Shown here one piece after another: positions 12,101 through 23,394 of a stretch of DNA of 64,000 nt (position 1 is the first letter of the stretch; each line of letters starts with the position of its first letter). The translations under genes were made by a program, and so were the position numbers. Below the pieces are notes generated by a model, which was given only the letters and a program-made list of their open reading frames with translations, was not told where the DNA came from and did no database searches. The stretch lies in assembly GCA_001599615.1 (NCBI GenBank), contig BCHJ01000007.1:1329185-1393184 (forward strand), written 5' to 3'. Source of the DNA: Thielaviopsis euricoi. Lineage: Eukaryota; Ascomycota; Sordariomycetes; Microascales; Ceratocystidaceae.

Positions 12101-15100
12101 CATCTTGTATCCCAATGACCGAAATCACGGCTGATGTTTCTGGAACTCGTACTAGCACTTAGTCCCTAGGTTCATCGCATCACAAATTGCACAACAAAGA
12201 AAATAACTGGCTATTACAGTAAAACAACCTGCTCTCCTTGGGCTACTACTGACTAGTACTAGTGTAGTGCCGCCTTGCGCCATTCCTCATTTCCGCTCAC
12301 GCTATAAGTCATGAGCTGAAATATCAGAATAGCCCTTGTTGTCTCGATATCATATGACTGTGTCTAGGAGCTTTTTATTTTTATTTTCTTTGCTGTTGTC
12401 TTCTAACCCTCCATCTGAATCTTGTTGTAGTACCTGATTGGTGTTCACAATTTATGTGCCCTCGTGAAAGCACATTTAATTATATAGCTGCGTTATTGTC
12501 AAACACTAGTTGTAAACAGTCTATCCAGCTGCCTTTGCTTGAACACATTGGCTCATAAGACTGATTAAGTACTTCGTCATTTTCCAAACTTCTTTACTTT
12601 TACTATTACCCATCGGCCGTTTCCCTACCCTGCGATCCCTTATTGTAAAATCCGGCCCTATACCCAATAGTCAAAGAAAGTATTAATGTCTGGGTACGCG
12701 CCCCATAACACATAACAAACTCACTTAAAAGCCTGTCTAAGCTTCTTTCCGCCGGCGTGCATCGCCTCACTGAGTAGCTGTTTATAGAATCAAAGGCCTA
12801 ATGCCATCCAGATTGACTACCGTTGTTGCGTCAGGGGCAAATGGACATGTTAAGTTAACGACAGACGGTAAAAGTGCTAAGTCGGTCGCTTTTAATTGGC
12901 GGGTGTATCTCATGTTTCTGATTCTGCCCTCTGGGTACATTCGGCAGTGCTTGAATGTCAAAGCTCGTGTACAAGTAACTATTCTCATCAGCCCTTATCC
13001 AACTCGGAAAGTGATATCAAGGGATGGCCATTGCATCGGTAGCTGTGCGGGTTTTTTTCTTAGGGGGACTAAGACTAATCTCTATGTACCACTTTACATT
13101 TGGCTCTTAAAAGTGAACATATGCCAACATATGGCTCTAGCTGCCCTAAGCTTATACCACAGCGTCTTGACGAGATAAATAGTTGGACCATCTATCGCCT
13201 CTGCCCCAATTTGGAAATTGCTGAATCTTGTTTGGCCTTTTGTTGCATTCCGCACTTACTCTTTAGCCTATGCCTGGTGTTTCTGGAGCAGTAGTTTACC
13301 ATTATATAGCTGGCTTTGGCCGTTAATATATGGAGTAATATAGGCTTGTGACTCCAACATCACGAATGCCCAGGATAACTTCAAGGCCACTAAGCGGTCC
13401 GGGCTGTCTATATAGATGTAGATTTCGGCTGTGCTTGGGGTCTTTGGTGCTTTAAGCGTTGGTACAGATGCCAAAGAACCTCCTTTAGTCATGTGATAGA
13501 CATCATGATCCGAATAATAAGCGCAAGGTAGAATGAGCGCTCTTGAGGGTTTGTATACCCTTGTAACCCTAAAGTAAGCCATCTTACCCTGCTTCTCATT
13601 CGAGTAATCAATTGGAACCTCCGCATTTTTAGGCAAAATCGCGACCCTGCATTTGCATTCTATCATGCAGTGTCGGATGTTTCTTAATGATTATCTTGCC
13701 ATGCGGAATGAGACCACAGTTGCGGCTGGCATCAAGTTGATCTTTGGCACATGTTTGTAGGCTTTGACGGGTGAGTTTTGCAGCAGCAAACAGATTGTAT
13801 GGTCAAGCCTTTTGAGGCTAAAACAAAGGCGGCTTAATCTAGGGTTCTATTTCAATGCATGCCATTTCTTCCTGTATGTATCAGTAGCAGAGCTTCTCGA
13901 ATAGCTACGGTAGCGTATAGATTAAAAACAGCTTTGACAGAAGCCTGAGTCAAACACTCAGTCTAAAGTGATTCTCCATATGCTAAAATCCCGCAACTTA
14001 AGCCGGTCTTATCTGCGTGCGTGCGTCCTCCGCGATAAAGCGGCGTTAGCCTCTGATGTCAGAGTGCAGGATTCCAGAGATACCCAAAATCGGGGCCAAA
14101 GTACGGCAAACTTAGCCAGCATGCAGCTAAGCAGGTAAATTTACGATTTCTATGCATACAGTTCTTGTTCGGCTGCTTTACTGACTTGGTGTAATTTCTT
14201 GCTGGGCGTGTGACCTTCTTCCCCTTCACTGAATCAGGATTTTCGCTAGCAGTATTTCCGGGGCATATTATTGGACAAATCATAGATCGTCGGTCTACCC
14301 AAGTTGGGCATTGAGTTGGTTTTTTTTTATTTTTTTTTTTATACTTGTCGTCTGAATTTTCTTGGCTTAATTTCCTTGCTTGAGTAGAACGATAATGGCA
14401 AGAACTTTTTGTGCGACGTTTGATGCAAAAAAAAAAAGAACAGGCAGCGGCCAGCTTTTGAAATTTTAAACAACAAGAGACGATCATAGACCGGAAGTCG
14501 GGTGCGTGTGCACCATTCCACATGATAGCAGGCGAAAAATGCAGACACGCTCCTTGGCAATTGCCTATCCCATCCCATCTTATCCCGTCGACTGAACTGC
14601 AGGACAGGGTAGGGTAGGTGCGGTGGGAGTCGGAAAGCCAACATGCAGTTGCATCTTGCAGCAAATTGCTGGCTGGCTGGCTGGTTGGCTGCTGGCTTGT
14701 GACAAGTCGAGTGAATGGAAAAAAAAAATATGAATAAGTTTTTCAGTGAATGAAGTTGGCCTCCTCCATCTCCACCCACGCGCACATGAATAGAGCTCAA
14801 TACTACATAATACGGGAATTCAGTACATAGAAGTCAACGAACAACTACCCGTTTTTATCGCTTCGTTTTAGGACTTGCCTCCGGATTTTTTTTTTTCGCT
14901 GGTAAAATCACCAGGAAAGAGCCAAACCCTAGGCCCGCCAAATTTGCTTCCCCTCCCTTCCCTCCCGCAATTACTGCTGCTACCTTAACTTTTTTTTTCT
15001 TCTTCTTACCACACCCTCTTAAATTTTCCCTCTCTTTTTATTTTTCCCGCCCGCCCACATTTTGCACTGCATTTATTTGCTTCAAAGAAGCTGGCAGTGG

Positions 15101-15381
15101 GATATTTGCTCTGATAGTTTTCTGGACTGGCACCTGCTTTATTCGTGTCCAGACTTACTGTCCATCTCCCTTCTCCTTTCTTTGTCTTTTCTTGCCCCGA
15201 TCTGCCCGCTTGATTCGGACTGACTTGGCCGCCATTGCGCTCTTGTCTGCTATTGCTCGGAAGTGAAACTCTCCCGACAAAAGCCGCTTTTTCGACGACT
15301 CCGAATCGAGCCGAACCGAACTATATACCACCATCTTTCCATCTGGTCGATATCCACCCCCAACAAGGACCAGTAATAGCA
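9151..15381. other. Gene-free stretch of about 6 kb, AT-rich and mostly not low-complexity
   Basis: I see no conserved protein, tRNA or rRNA. Open frames are short (under 135 codons from 9.2 to 14 kb, up to 201 at 14.06-14.66 kb) and resemble no known family. Unlike other intergenic DNA here, 9.5-14.1 kb has few homopurine tracts and many CTAG/TAGC/TACTA words, so it may be decayed mobile-element DNA. No terminal repeats or coding remnants were recognised. From about 14.9 kb the sequence becomes pyrimidine-rich on the plus strand, the promoter/leader of the CBS/PB1 gene. Confidence 0.5.
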
Positions 15382-17674
15382 ATGTCTTCCAACCCAATGC
15401 GCAGCACGCCCAGCCGGGCCACAAACCGTACCTCAACCATGAACAGCAGCGCCGCCAGCACTGCCCCGACCCCCCATGCCAACACTCCCGCCAGTTCTGG
15501 TATTCCGAGACCCGTCGAGGTGCATCCCCCGCCGGCCGAGCCCGCTGCTAGCTCGTCCGTCAGCGCCAGCAGACAGAAGCAGACGAAGCGCGATGAGGTT
15601 CGTATACCCCGTAGCTCTTTCTTTGATTTGGACTGTCTCTTGTGTTTTCATACTGGCTATCCCCGCCCAGACTGGCACATGCTTCAGTACCACTAGGAAA
15701 ACAAACTGCACTGCTATAGTTTTCAATTGCTAACCCCTGGTCCGTTCGCTCATATTTTGTTTTAGGCTATCCGCCGCAAACTTGAGAGCGATCTCTCCAA
15801 GAAGAAGCACCTCACTACCCGCGCCCGCCACTCTCGCAAGGCCCCTCCTGGCACCGTTCTGGCCCTCAAGCCTAGTCCTGCCCTGCAGATTAAGCCGGCC
15901 ACCACTGTTGCTGAAGCTGCTCAGCTGATGGCGGCTAAGAGAGAAGACTGCGTGTTGGTGACGGACGACGATGACCGCATTGCCGGTATTTTCACTGCCA
16001 AGGATCTGGCCTTCCGTGTGGTTGGCGCCGGCTTCAAGGCCAACAGCGTCACCATTGCCGAAATTATGACCAAAAACCCGCTGTGTGCCCGTACCGACAC
16101 CAGTGCCACTGACGCCCTAGACCTCATGGTGCGCAAAGGCTTCCGCCACCTGCCCGTCATGGACGAGAACCAGGACATTTCGGGTATCCTGGATATCACC
16201 AAGTGCTTCTACGACGCCATGGAGAAACTGGAGCGCGCTTATTCGTCGTCGCGAAAGCTCTACGATGCGCTCGAGGGTGTGCAGTCGGAGCTTGGCGCCA
16301 GCCAGCCGCAGCAGATTATCCAGTATGTTGAGGCGCTGCGCTCCAAGATGTCGGGCCCCACCCTGGAATCCGTCCTGACTGGCATGCCGCCCGTCACTGT
16401 CAGCGTGCGCACTTCGGTCAAGGAGGCTGCCCAGATGATGAAGGAAAACCGCACCACTGCGGTGCTGGTGCAGGACCAGGGACAGATTACTGGTATTTTC
16501 ACTAGCAAGGACGTTGTCCTGCGTGTGATTGCTCCTGGTCTGGATCCCAACACCTGCAGTGTCGTTCGCGTAATGACGCCGCATCCCGATTTTGCTCCCA
16601 TGGACATGAGCATTCAGGCTGCTCTGCGCAAGATGCACGGTAAGCATTAACCTTGGGGGACTAACGAACGCAAACTCTTCTAGTGCTAACTAACTTAAAC
16701 TAGACGGCCACTACCTGAATTTGCCCGTCATGAACGACTCGGGCGAGATTGTCGGCATGGTCGACGTCCTCAAGCTGACGTACGCCACTCTCGAGCAGAT
16801 CAACACCATGTCCAGCGGCGATAGCGAGGGCCCTGCCTGGAACAAGTTCTGGATGTCGCTTGACCACGAGACTGAGTCCATGGTTTCGGGCGAGGGCAGT
16901 GCCATGCACCACGGCACCAACCTGGGCTCGCGCATGATGTCTCCCGACATGACGCGTGACCGTATCAACGATAGTCTTGCCCCTAACGATTCGGCATCAC
17001 ACGTTGGTATGGATTCCCCCCCGCGCTCCATGATGGATGGCCTGCCGGCCGCGCAGATGTCGCCTGCCGACATTCCCTTCCCCTTCAAGTTCAAGGCGCC
17101 TTCGGGTCGCGTGCACCGTCTGCAGGTGACCGCGTCGCAGGGTATCGAGACGTTTATTATGAACGTCTCGGCCAAGCTTGGCGCCGACGTTGATGTCATT
17201 GGCGGCACGCCCCTTGTTGACGATGGCAAGGTTGACGGTACCGGCTACGCACTGAGCTACCTGGATGACGAAGGTGATACTATTTCCATTACCACGGACA
17301 ACGATCTGCTCGAGGCCATCATCATGGCGCGCTCGCGCCGCCAGGACAAGGTTGATTTGTTTGTGCACGACCCCGAGCAGCCGCCCAACGCGCAGCCTGT
17401 CGAGCAGCCGCCTGTGCCGGTTGTTGTTGCGCCCGTGGTGCGTGAGCGCCGCAAGCACTACTCGTCGTCGGAGAGCGAGTCGGAAGAAGACGACGACACG
17501 GCGCGTAGATCGCGCCGCTCACGTGGCCACCACCACCACCGCCACCATGCGCCTGAAGTGCAGGACCAGGTTATTGCTGGTGTGCCCAACGAGCTGCTGC
17601 TGCCTGGTGCCATTGTCACTCTGGCGGTTGTGATTATTGGTGTGTTTACCATTTCGCGTGTGACTAGCCGGTAA
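15382..17674 (+). CDS. CBS-domain and PB1-domain membrane protein (S. pombe Mug70-like)
   Basis: Model: join(15382..15597, 15766..16639, 16704..17674), 686 aa. The N-terminal ~72 residues are Ser/Thr/Pro-rich. The first junction gives KRDE-AIRRKLESDLSKKKH, as expected for the family; it needs the weak donor GTTCGT. Four CBS motifs follow as two Bateman modules (about residues 100-230 and 275-395; e.g. DDRIAGIFTAKDLAFRVV and GQITGIFTSKDVVLRVI). A PB1 domain lies at about 488-586 (PFPFKFKAPSGRVHRL ... GDTISITTDNDLLEAI). The C-terminus has an SESESEEDDD stretch, a His-rich run and one transmembrane helix (about 660-682), so the protein is probably tail-anchored. CBS pairs bind adenosine nucleotides and PB1 mediates protein pairing; the cellular role is poorly known. 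The third CBS/exon junction (KMH-D-GHYLNLPVM) is clean. Confidence 0.93.
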
Positions 17675-18573
17675 AGCGCCTGCTTAATGGTTGCTGAGCT
17701 GAACCTTTGCGGGAGGGTATAAGTAATATGCCTTTGTTTTGTATTGGTTACGCACACACTCACATGACATCTCCTCTCTCTGACTTTTATGCATGCCAAA
17801 TATGTTTTTACCTTTCTCTTACCCTCTCTTTTTCTGTGTAAAGGGCAAATGATGCCCACCCGCCACCCTTGTTTTCTTTTTATTTCTTTCTTTCTCGTCC
17901 ATTTTGTCTTGTCATTATATCCTTTTTCTTTTTTTTTTTTTCTTTTTTTTCTCTCTCTTCGTCCTTCATTTACATATTTTCGACGTTTTATTTTTATTTT
18001 TCTTGTTTCCTATTTTGCTTTATTCTGTTTTAGCCACTTCGCGTTATTGACATACCCAGTTGAGCTGATGTAACGTTTTATTTCTTTATTTCTCTATTTT
18101 CCTCTCATTATACATATTTCCTTTGTGACTTTTCTTTTCCTGTCTATATCTAGAGCAAGGATTTGGTAGTATCGGAGGGCGCTGATGGACGTAGCACGCG
18201 TGTCATGGTGCTACTGAGAGTGCTGGTTGGTGGAGTGAGATGCGTAGAATAGGTCTTATTATTAGGATGATATACCTGATCTTATAAAAATACCCGATAG
18301 AAGTGCCTGGTGATTCAAAGTATGACAATATCATATAATTGAAGCTATGTTGTGTTTACAGGACGTGGGCCTGTCAACTAACACCTTGCGGCTCGCATGT
18401 AAGCTAAACCCTGGTCAGCCCACCAACCCGAATCACGTGACCCGCAAATTCTCAACCCACAGGCGCCAAACTATCGCCAAGCAGCCTCGCCCACCAAGAA
18501 AAAAAGAAAAGGTTATGGTACGAGGGAAGTGTGGCTGTCAACGCTCCAATTTGCTGCCAACACACGTCCAATT
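17675..18573. other. Intergenic between CBS/PB1 and uS2m genes
   Basis: T/C-rich from 17,750 to 18,130 (3' flank of the CBS/PB1 gene). The last ~400 bp upstream of 18574 are mixed and presumably hold the uS2m promoter. Small open frames are not supported. Confidence 0.55.
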
Positions 18574-20096
18574 ATGATATTAAGGACTGCCATAATTCGG
18601 CAAGGTACGGCTCTCTTTTTTTCTATTTTCTGATGCCAATTGGTCGTCTCGCTGTCTATCGTGTTTATTGTATTTTTTATTTCTTTTTTCCTTTTTTTCG
18701 CAGTCGACTAACAAAGTCCCGCTTCTGATCCCGTAGGCCGCCGTTTTGCTGCCGGCTCGACTAGCCGCTATGCCCGGACCCTGACTACCAAAGCCGAGCG
18801 CCCCGCGGCTCCTCCCGCTCCGACTGCTTCGGCCGCTGCCGCCGCTGCCGCCGCCCCCGCCACCCCCACGCAGAGCCCCGCCGAATATCTCGGCCTGACG
18901 GAGTCGGACGGCGACGCCGACCAGTCGACCGAGACCACGATAGACCGGCCCGTTGCGTCGTACGACAACACGCTTGTCAAGGAGCTCATGCGTCTGGCGA
19001 ACACGCAAAACAACCGCGCCTTCCGCAAGGCGTTCACGCGCAACTCGGCTGCCAACAGCGTCTTGAGCAAGCTGGGATCGGATGTCCAGCCGTCGTACTC
19101 GCCTGAGCACTTCCTCAAGGCGCCGCCCAAGGCCGAGCAAGTCACGCTGGAGATGCTGATGGCGGCGCAGACGCACATGGGCCACAATGCCAAGGTGTGG
19201 AACCCGGCCAACTCGCGGTACATTTACGGTGTGCGTCATGGCATCCACATCATCTCGCTGGAGCAGACGCTGGCGCATCTGCGGCGCGCGGCCCGCGTGG
19301 TGGAAGAAGTGGCGTACCGTGGCGGCACGATTCTGTTTGTCGGCACGCGCAAGGGCCACATGGAGATTGTCTCACATGCCGCCACCAAGGCCAAGGCGTG
19401 CTACCTGTTTACGCGCTGGACGCCCGGCTCGATTACCAACAGAGACAGACTGCTGGAGGGCCTCAAGGTGTATGCCATCAACGAGCGCGACGAGCTGCTC
19501 TCGGGCTTTGAGAAGCACGTGGATGACAGCAGACCGCTGACGCCTGACTTGGTGATTTGCCTGAACCCAGTGGAGAACTACACGCTGCTGTACGAGTGTG
19601 GCTTGGCCAAGATTCCCACCATTGGTGTGATTGATACTGATGCGGATGCTTCATGGGTGACGTACCCTATCCCGGCCAACGACGACAGGTATGTTTTACA
19701 TTTCTTTCCTTGCCCTCTGTTACATGGACGGACCCCCACGACTAACAAACACACTCCAGTCTTCGTTCCGTTACTCTTCTTGCCGGTGTTCTCGGCCGTG
19801 CTGGCCATGCCGGTCAGACGCGCCGTCTCGCCGAAGCCCAGCAGGGCATCTCAACATGGGAGACGCCCTCGGAGGTGGCCAAGTTCCTGGAAAAGACGGT
19901 GCGCCACCAGAAGAAGGCGCTGGCGTCGGAGCTGCAGGAGGCCAAGACCCAGGGCATGTCCAAGACCAAGCGTGACGGCGGCGACGTCGATGCCGAAAAG
20001 GAGCTGTGGAAGATGGTCGAGGCGGAGCTGCTGGGCGATGCGGAAAAGCTCAAGGACGAGACGCTCGGCCCAGAGCACATGATGCCGTCGATGTAA
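18574..20096 (+). CDS. MRP4: Mitochondrial small-subunit ribosomal protein uS2m
   Basis: Model: join(18574..18604, 18737..19688, 19760..20096), 439 aa. Exon 1 is only 31 nt and codes MILRTAIIRQ; splicing adds GRRFAAGSTSRYARTLTTKA, together a good Arg-rich, acid-free mitochondrial targeting presequence. That result and the matching phase decide this short first exon. An Ala/Pro-rich linker (to about residue 75) precedes the uS2 domain: AQTHMGHNAKVWNP, GVRHGIHIISLEQTL, GGTILFVGTRKGH, LFTRWTPGSITN, PDLVICLNPVENYTLLYECG, IPTIGVIDTDAD. The second junction gives PANDD-S-LRSVTLLAGVLGRAG, the conserved end of the fold. A ~90-residue charged extension follows. It is part of the mitoribosome small subunit (yeast Mrp4). 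The gene ends 420 bp upstream of NUF2 on the same strand. Confidence 0.94.
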
Positions 20097-20516
20097 GCGT
20101 GGCTCGTGGGCTAGCTGTATCGAACAGGCGTGTATACTTTGTACTTTTAAGATGTATTTTGCTATTTGTTCAAAGGATGTATATGTGGTTCATGTGATAC
20201 CAGAACTTGTAGTGTCAGTAGTAGCGGTGGTATTGATTGGGGTAGTTCGTGGCAGCTAAACCCCAAATAACCCTAACAATTGACATGAGCTTATCGATAA
20301 CGCGCGCAGTTGTCTTTCACTTTGCCTTTTTGTTTGTTTAGCCTTTTGCTTCAACTTTAACCAACTCGGTGTCGGAGCCGATCTCCAATCCCTCGCCCNC
20401 CCCCNCCCCCGCTATTTCATCGGCGCAATTCCGGGTTGCCCCGAACGATACGATTACGATCGCAAACGAGCCGAAACCGAATAATCGATTAATAAGCCGA
20501 TAAGACCGCAGCCGCC
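20097..20516. other. Intergenic upstream of NUF2, with two single-N positions
   Basis: Short region holding the uS2m 3' end and the NUF2 promoter. Unresolved bases at 20399 and 20405 lie in a C run. Nothing else recognised. Confidence 0.6.
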
Positions 20517-21952
20517 ATGTCGTATCACAACCGAATGAGTATCGTGCCGCAGCAGCAAAGCGGGCGCAGCCGCAAGAAGGAGCCAGAGCCCGACGCGTTT
20601 ATGCTTTCAGACAAGGAGATTGTTGGCTGTATCACGGACATTGGCATCAGCTTTACGATTTCGAATTTGCAGAAGCCGAATCCCATGCAGGTGCAGCAGA
20701 TTTTCGAGTGGTTTGCCGAGCTGCTGCTCAACGCGACGCGCGAAACGGTCGACCCGGCGATGCGCGCGGCGGCCGAAGATGTATGTGGCGAGTTTTCCGA
20801 AATCATCCCGGCCGACACACGGAATCTCATGGGGTTCTATGTGTCGCTGCGGCGGCTGCTGGCAGAGTGTGGTATCAACGACTTTTGCTTCAATGACCTG
20901 TACAAGCCGTCGCATGAGCGCCTCAGCAAGATTTTCAGCTACGTGATCAACTTCATCCGGTTTCGCGAGAGCCAGACCAATGTCATTGACGAGCACTTCA
21001 ATCGGTCGCAAAAGATAAAGTCACGCATCGAGACGCTGTACGTTGAGAACCAGGACAAGGAGGCGCTGCTGGAGGAGATGCGTGTGAACAGGGAGGCCAT
21101 GGAGGCTGAGGTGCGCGAGAAGCAGATGCGCAACGAGGAGCTCAAGAAGACTCTACTGGAGCTGCGGCGCAACCAGGAAAAGGTGGCGATGCGGCTGGAC
21201 GAGACAAAGGTCAAGAAGAGCGAGCTGGCGGCCGAGCTGGAGGCCAAGACCACGACAAAACTGGTGCTCAAGCAAGACAGCGCCAAGCTGCGGCCGTACG
21301 CATCGCAGAGCCCGGCAGCGCTCAAGGAAAGCCTGGCCGACCTGAGCACGACGCTGAACCAGGACCGCGCACACCTCGACGCGCTGAATCGGCGCGCACG
21401 TGCGCTGCAGACCAGTGCCGACTCGTTTGGCGTGGTTGGCGCCGACGTGGCGTCGTGCATCAAGGTGCTCGATGACATTGCAGTGGAGCTGCAGAAAGAA
21501 GAGGAAGACAATAGCAAGAATGCCAGCCAGCGCGAGGCGCTCATGGACCATGAAAAGACGGTGCGCGATGTAGAGCGCACTCAGACACTGCTGCGCAGAC
21601 AGCTGCAGCATTGGGAGGAGCGCACGCGCAATGTCGAGGAACAGCGCAAGCAAAAGGCGGCAGAGGCGCAAGAGAAGATGGAGAAGCTGAAGAAGCTGCA
21701 GGCCCGCATGAAGGAGGAGCGCACAGAAAAGGCCAAGGATATTGAGCGGCGACGTGTGCGCATCGAGCAGATTGAGAAAAAGGTACGTCTTGTTTGTGTG
21801 CAGTGTATGTTGTGTAAACGGAGTACTGACTGTTGTAGACGCTCGATCTCAAAGAAAACATCGAGAACGAAGTGCACGCGGCACACGACGAGTATCTCAA
21901 GATGGAGGCGCATATCAAGCTGTACATGGCGGAGATGGAACAGCTGCTATAG
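20517..21952 (+). CDS. NUF2: Kinetochore protein Nuf2 (Ndc80 complex)
   Basis: Model: join(20517..21782, 21839..21952), 459 aa, start context GCCGCCATGT. Residues about 25-150 form the Nuf2 calponin-homology domain (FMLSDKEIVGCITDIGI ... PNPMQVQQIFEWFAELLL ... LSKIFSYVINFIRFRE). The rest is almost continuous heptad-like coiled coil (ENQDKEALLEEMRVNREAM ...). A 56-nt phase-0 intron near the end must be removed to reach the true C-terminus (TLDLKENIENEVHAAHDEYL, ending MEQLL). Nuf2 pairs with Ndc80 and binds microtubules at kinetochores; its C-terminal coil joins Spc24/Spc25. Length is normal for fungi. The gene is convergent with the next one, 243 bp away. Confidence 0.95.
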
Positions 21953-22195
21953 GCTTTTCAATCAGCGGTTGCTTGGAGTTTCTTTTTCATTTTGTTTGAT
22001 GCTGCAATTCTTTTTGGTTTGTTTTCTTTTTTTTTTTTTTTTTTGCTGGAATCACGGGATACCAATTGTTTTTTTTCTCTTTTGTTGTGTTGTGGATTTA
22101 TAGCTGTACGGGTTCTGGCGCATAGTGGATTTGATTTTGATTTGTTGCTTTTTATATATTCACTCTTCTATCATATGATGCTATGCTATGTTATA

Positions 22196-22975
22196 CTACT
22201 CGTCGGCCTGTATCATGGCGGCGTCTTCTTGACTGGCGTGATCGTGGTCTTGGGTTTCGGGCTCAGTAGTGATATTCGTCATCTCGGTCCAGTCGATAGA
22301 AGCAAGGCGGAACCAGCGCTGTATTATCCGACTTAGTGGAACGGTCCGTTTGGAGAGGCGTGGATGTCCGCCCTGTTTGTAGCCTAGCAGTGGTACCTCC
22401 TCCGCCACCAATTTCTCCAACGAATTGTCTTCCTCTTCCGCCGCCGAAAGCAGCGGCTCGACTAGAACAGGCAAGAATCCTGTGCGCGAAGCTCCATCTA
22501 CCACGGCAGAAAGACTGCGCATGACGCCCTGGGCATTCCATTCACTGGACCCACGATGCAGATCCAGAAAGCCATACACGACGAGTCCCGGAGCTGCATG
22601 GTGGGCACTAGACGAGGGGGCGTATGCGGGCGGCGGCGGCGGCACGGGCGAATCGTGTGGCGAAAACACGGCAAGATGGGCGCGCAAGTGCGACACGGTC
22701 GGCACAAAGACGACGCGAATGTGCTTTGCGACGGCGGTCTGGAAGAGGCTGGCGGCGAGCAGGGTGCGGGTTTCGGCGGCGTCGAGGTTCGTCTCGGCGT
22801 CGCTAGCAAGCGCGCGCAGAAAGTCTTGCTTGGATGAGCCAATAATGAGCGTCGCGGGGTAAACGTGCTGGGCAATGATGTAGCTGAGCAGCCGGGTTGG
22901 CGATGCGGGCGGTAGAAAAACGGGCAGCTTTGAGGCCGGAACAGAGGATGCGGAAGCAAAATCAGAATCAGCCAT
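22196..22975 (-). CDS. Unidentified 259-aa protein with alternating strand/helix pattern
   Basis: Single exon from an ATG at 22975 to a stop at 22196. I do not recognise it with confidence. Predicted beta-alpha units are visible: YPATLIIGSSKQDFLRAL, IRVVFVPTVSHLRAHLA, and PGLVVYGFLDLHRGSSEWN followed by a helix and GFLPVLVEP. The C-terminal segment KRTVPLSRIIQRWFRLA resembles the end of some fungal RecA/Rad51-fold accessory proteins (Rad51-paralogue or Shu-like). There is no Walker A GxxxxGKT. A Pro-rich loop (residues about 113-119) and an acidic tail are probably disordered. The coding composition matches neighbouring genes, so I regard it as real; the RecA-like idea is only a suggestion. 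Confidence 0.72.
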   Translation of the reverse strand: MADSDFASASSVPASKLPVFLPPASPTRLLSYIIAQHVYPATLIIGSSKQDFLRALASDAETNLDAAETRTLLAASLFQTAVAKHIRVVFVPTVSHLRAHLAVFSPHDSPVPPPPPAYAPSSSAHHAAPGLVVYGFLDLHRGSSEWNAQGVMRSLSAVVDGASRTGFLPVLVEPLLSAAEEEDNSLEKLVAEEVPLLGYKQGGHPRLSKRTVPLSRIIQRWFRLASIDWTEMTNITTEPETQDHDHASQEDAAMIQADE

Positions 22976-23394
22976 TGCAGGGAGAATGAGGAGAGCAGAG
23001 CAAAATATGAGAGGAGTTCATGGCTGGAACAGCAACGGCAACAGCAACAAAAATGCAGCAGCTGATCAATAACGATGACGATGATGGAGAGAAAAAAAAG
23101 AGAAAATAAAGAATTAAAAGAAAAAGCTGTGACGTTGATCCTGGAATGGGTCGTTAGGGTTAGACTGCCCCTCCATGAGATGGACCAGCTTAGTCATTCG
23201 GGAACCCTGGTCTGGGTTAGCTAGCTGACTTTGGATTTAGAGCTTCTGATTGCTACACTACACAATCTATCTACGCAATAATTGGCTAAGCTTCAACTTC
23301 AAAGCAGCTTCAACGCCACTAAAGACGGGCCAACGAGAAATCGGGCCAATTCAGTTTTGCTTACAGTGGCGGTTTCTTCTACCAATTCGAAGTC
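22976..23394. other. Divergent promoter region
   Basis: 419 bp between the divergent unidentified gene and the AP-3 beta gene. An A/G-rich run at 23088-23130 is pyrimidine-rich on the sense strand of the minus gene. No specific motif recognised. Confidence 0.5.

Noticed and set aside
9835..13666. Short frames (65-132 codons) at 9.8-13.7 kb as transposase or retroelement remnants
   Set aside because: No reverse transcriptase, integrase or DDE motif could be recognised in any of them, so no element is claimed.
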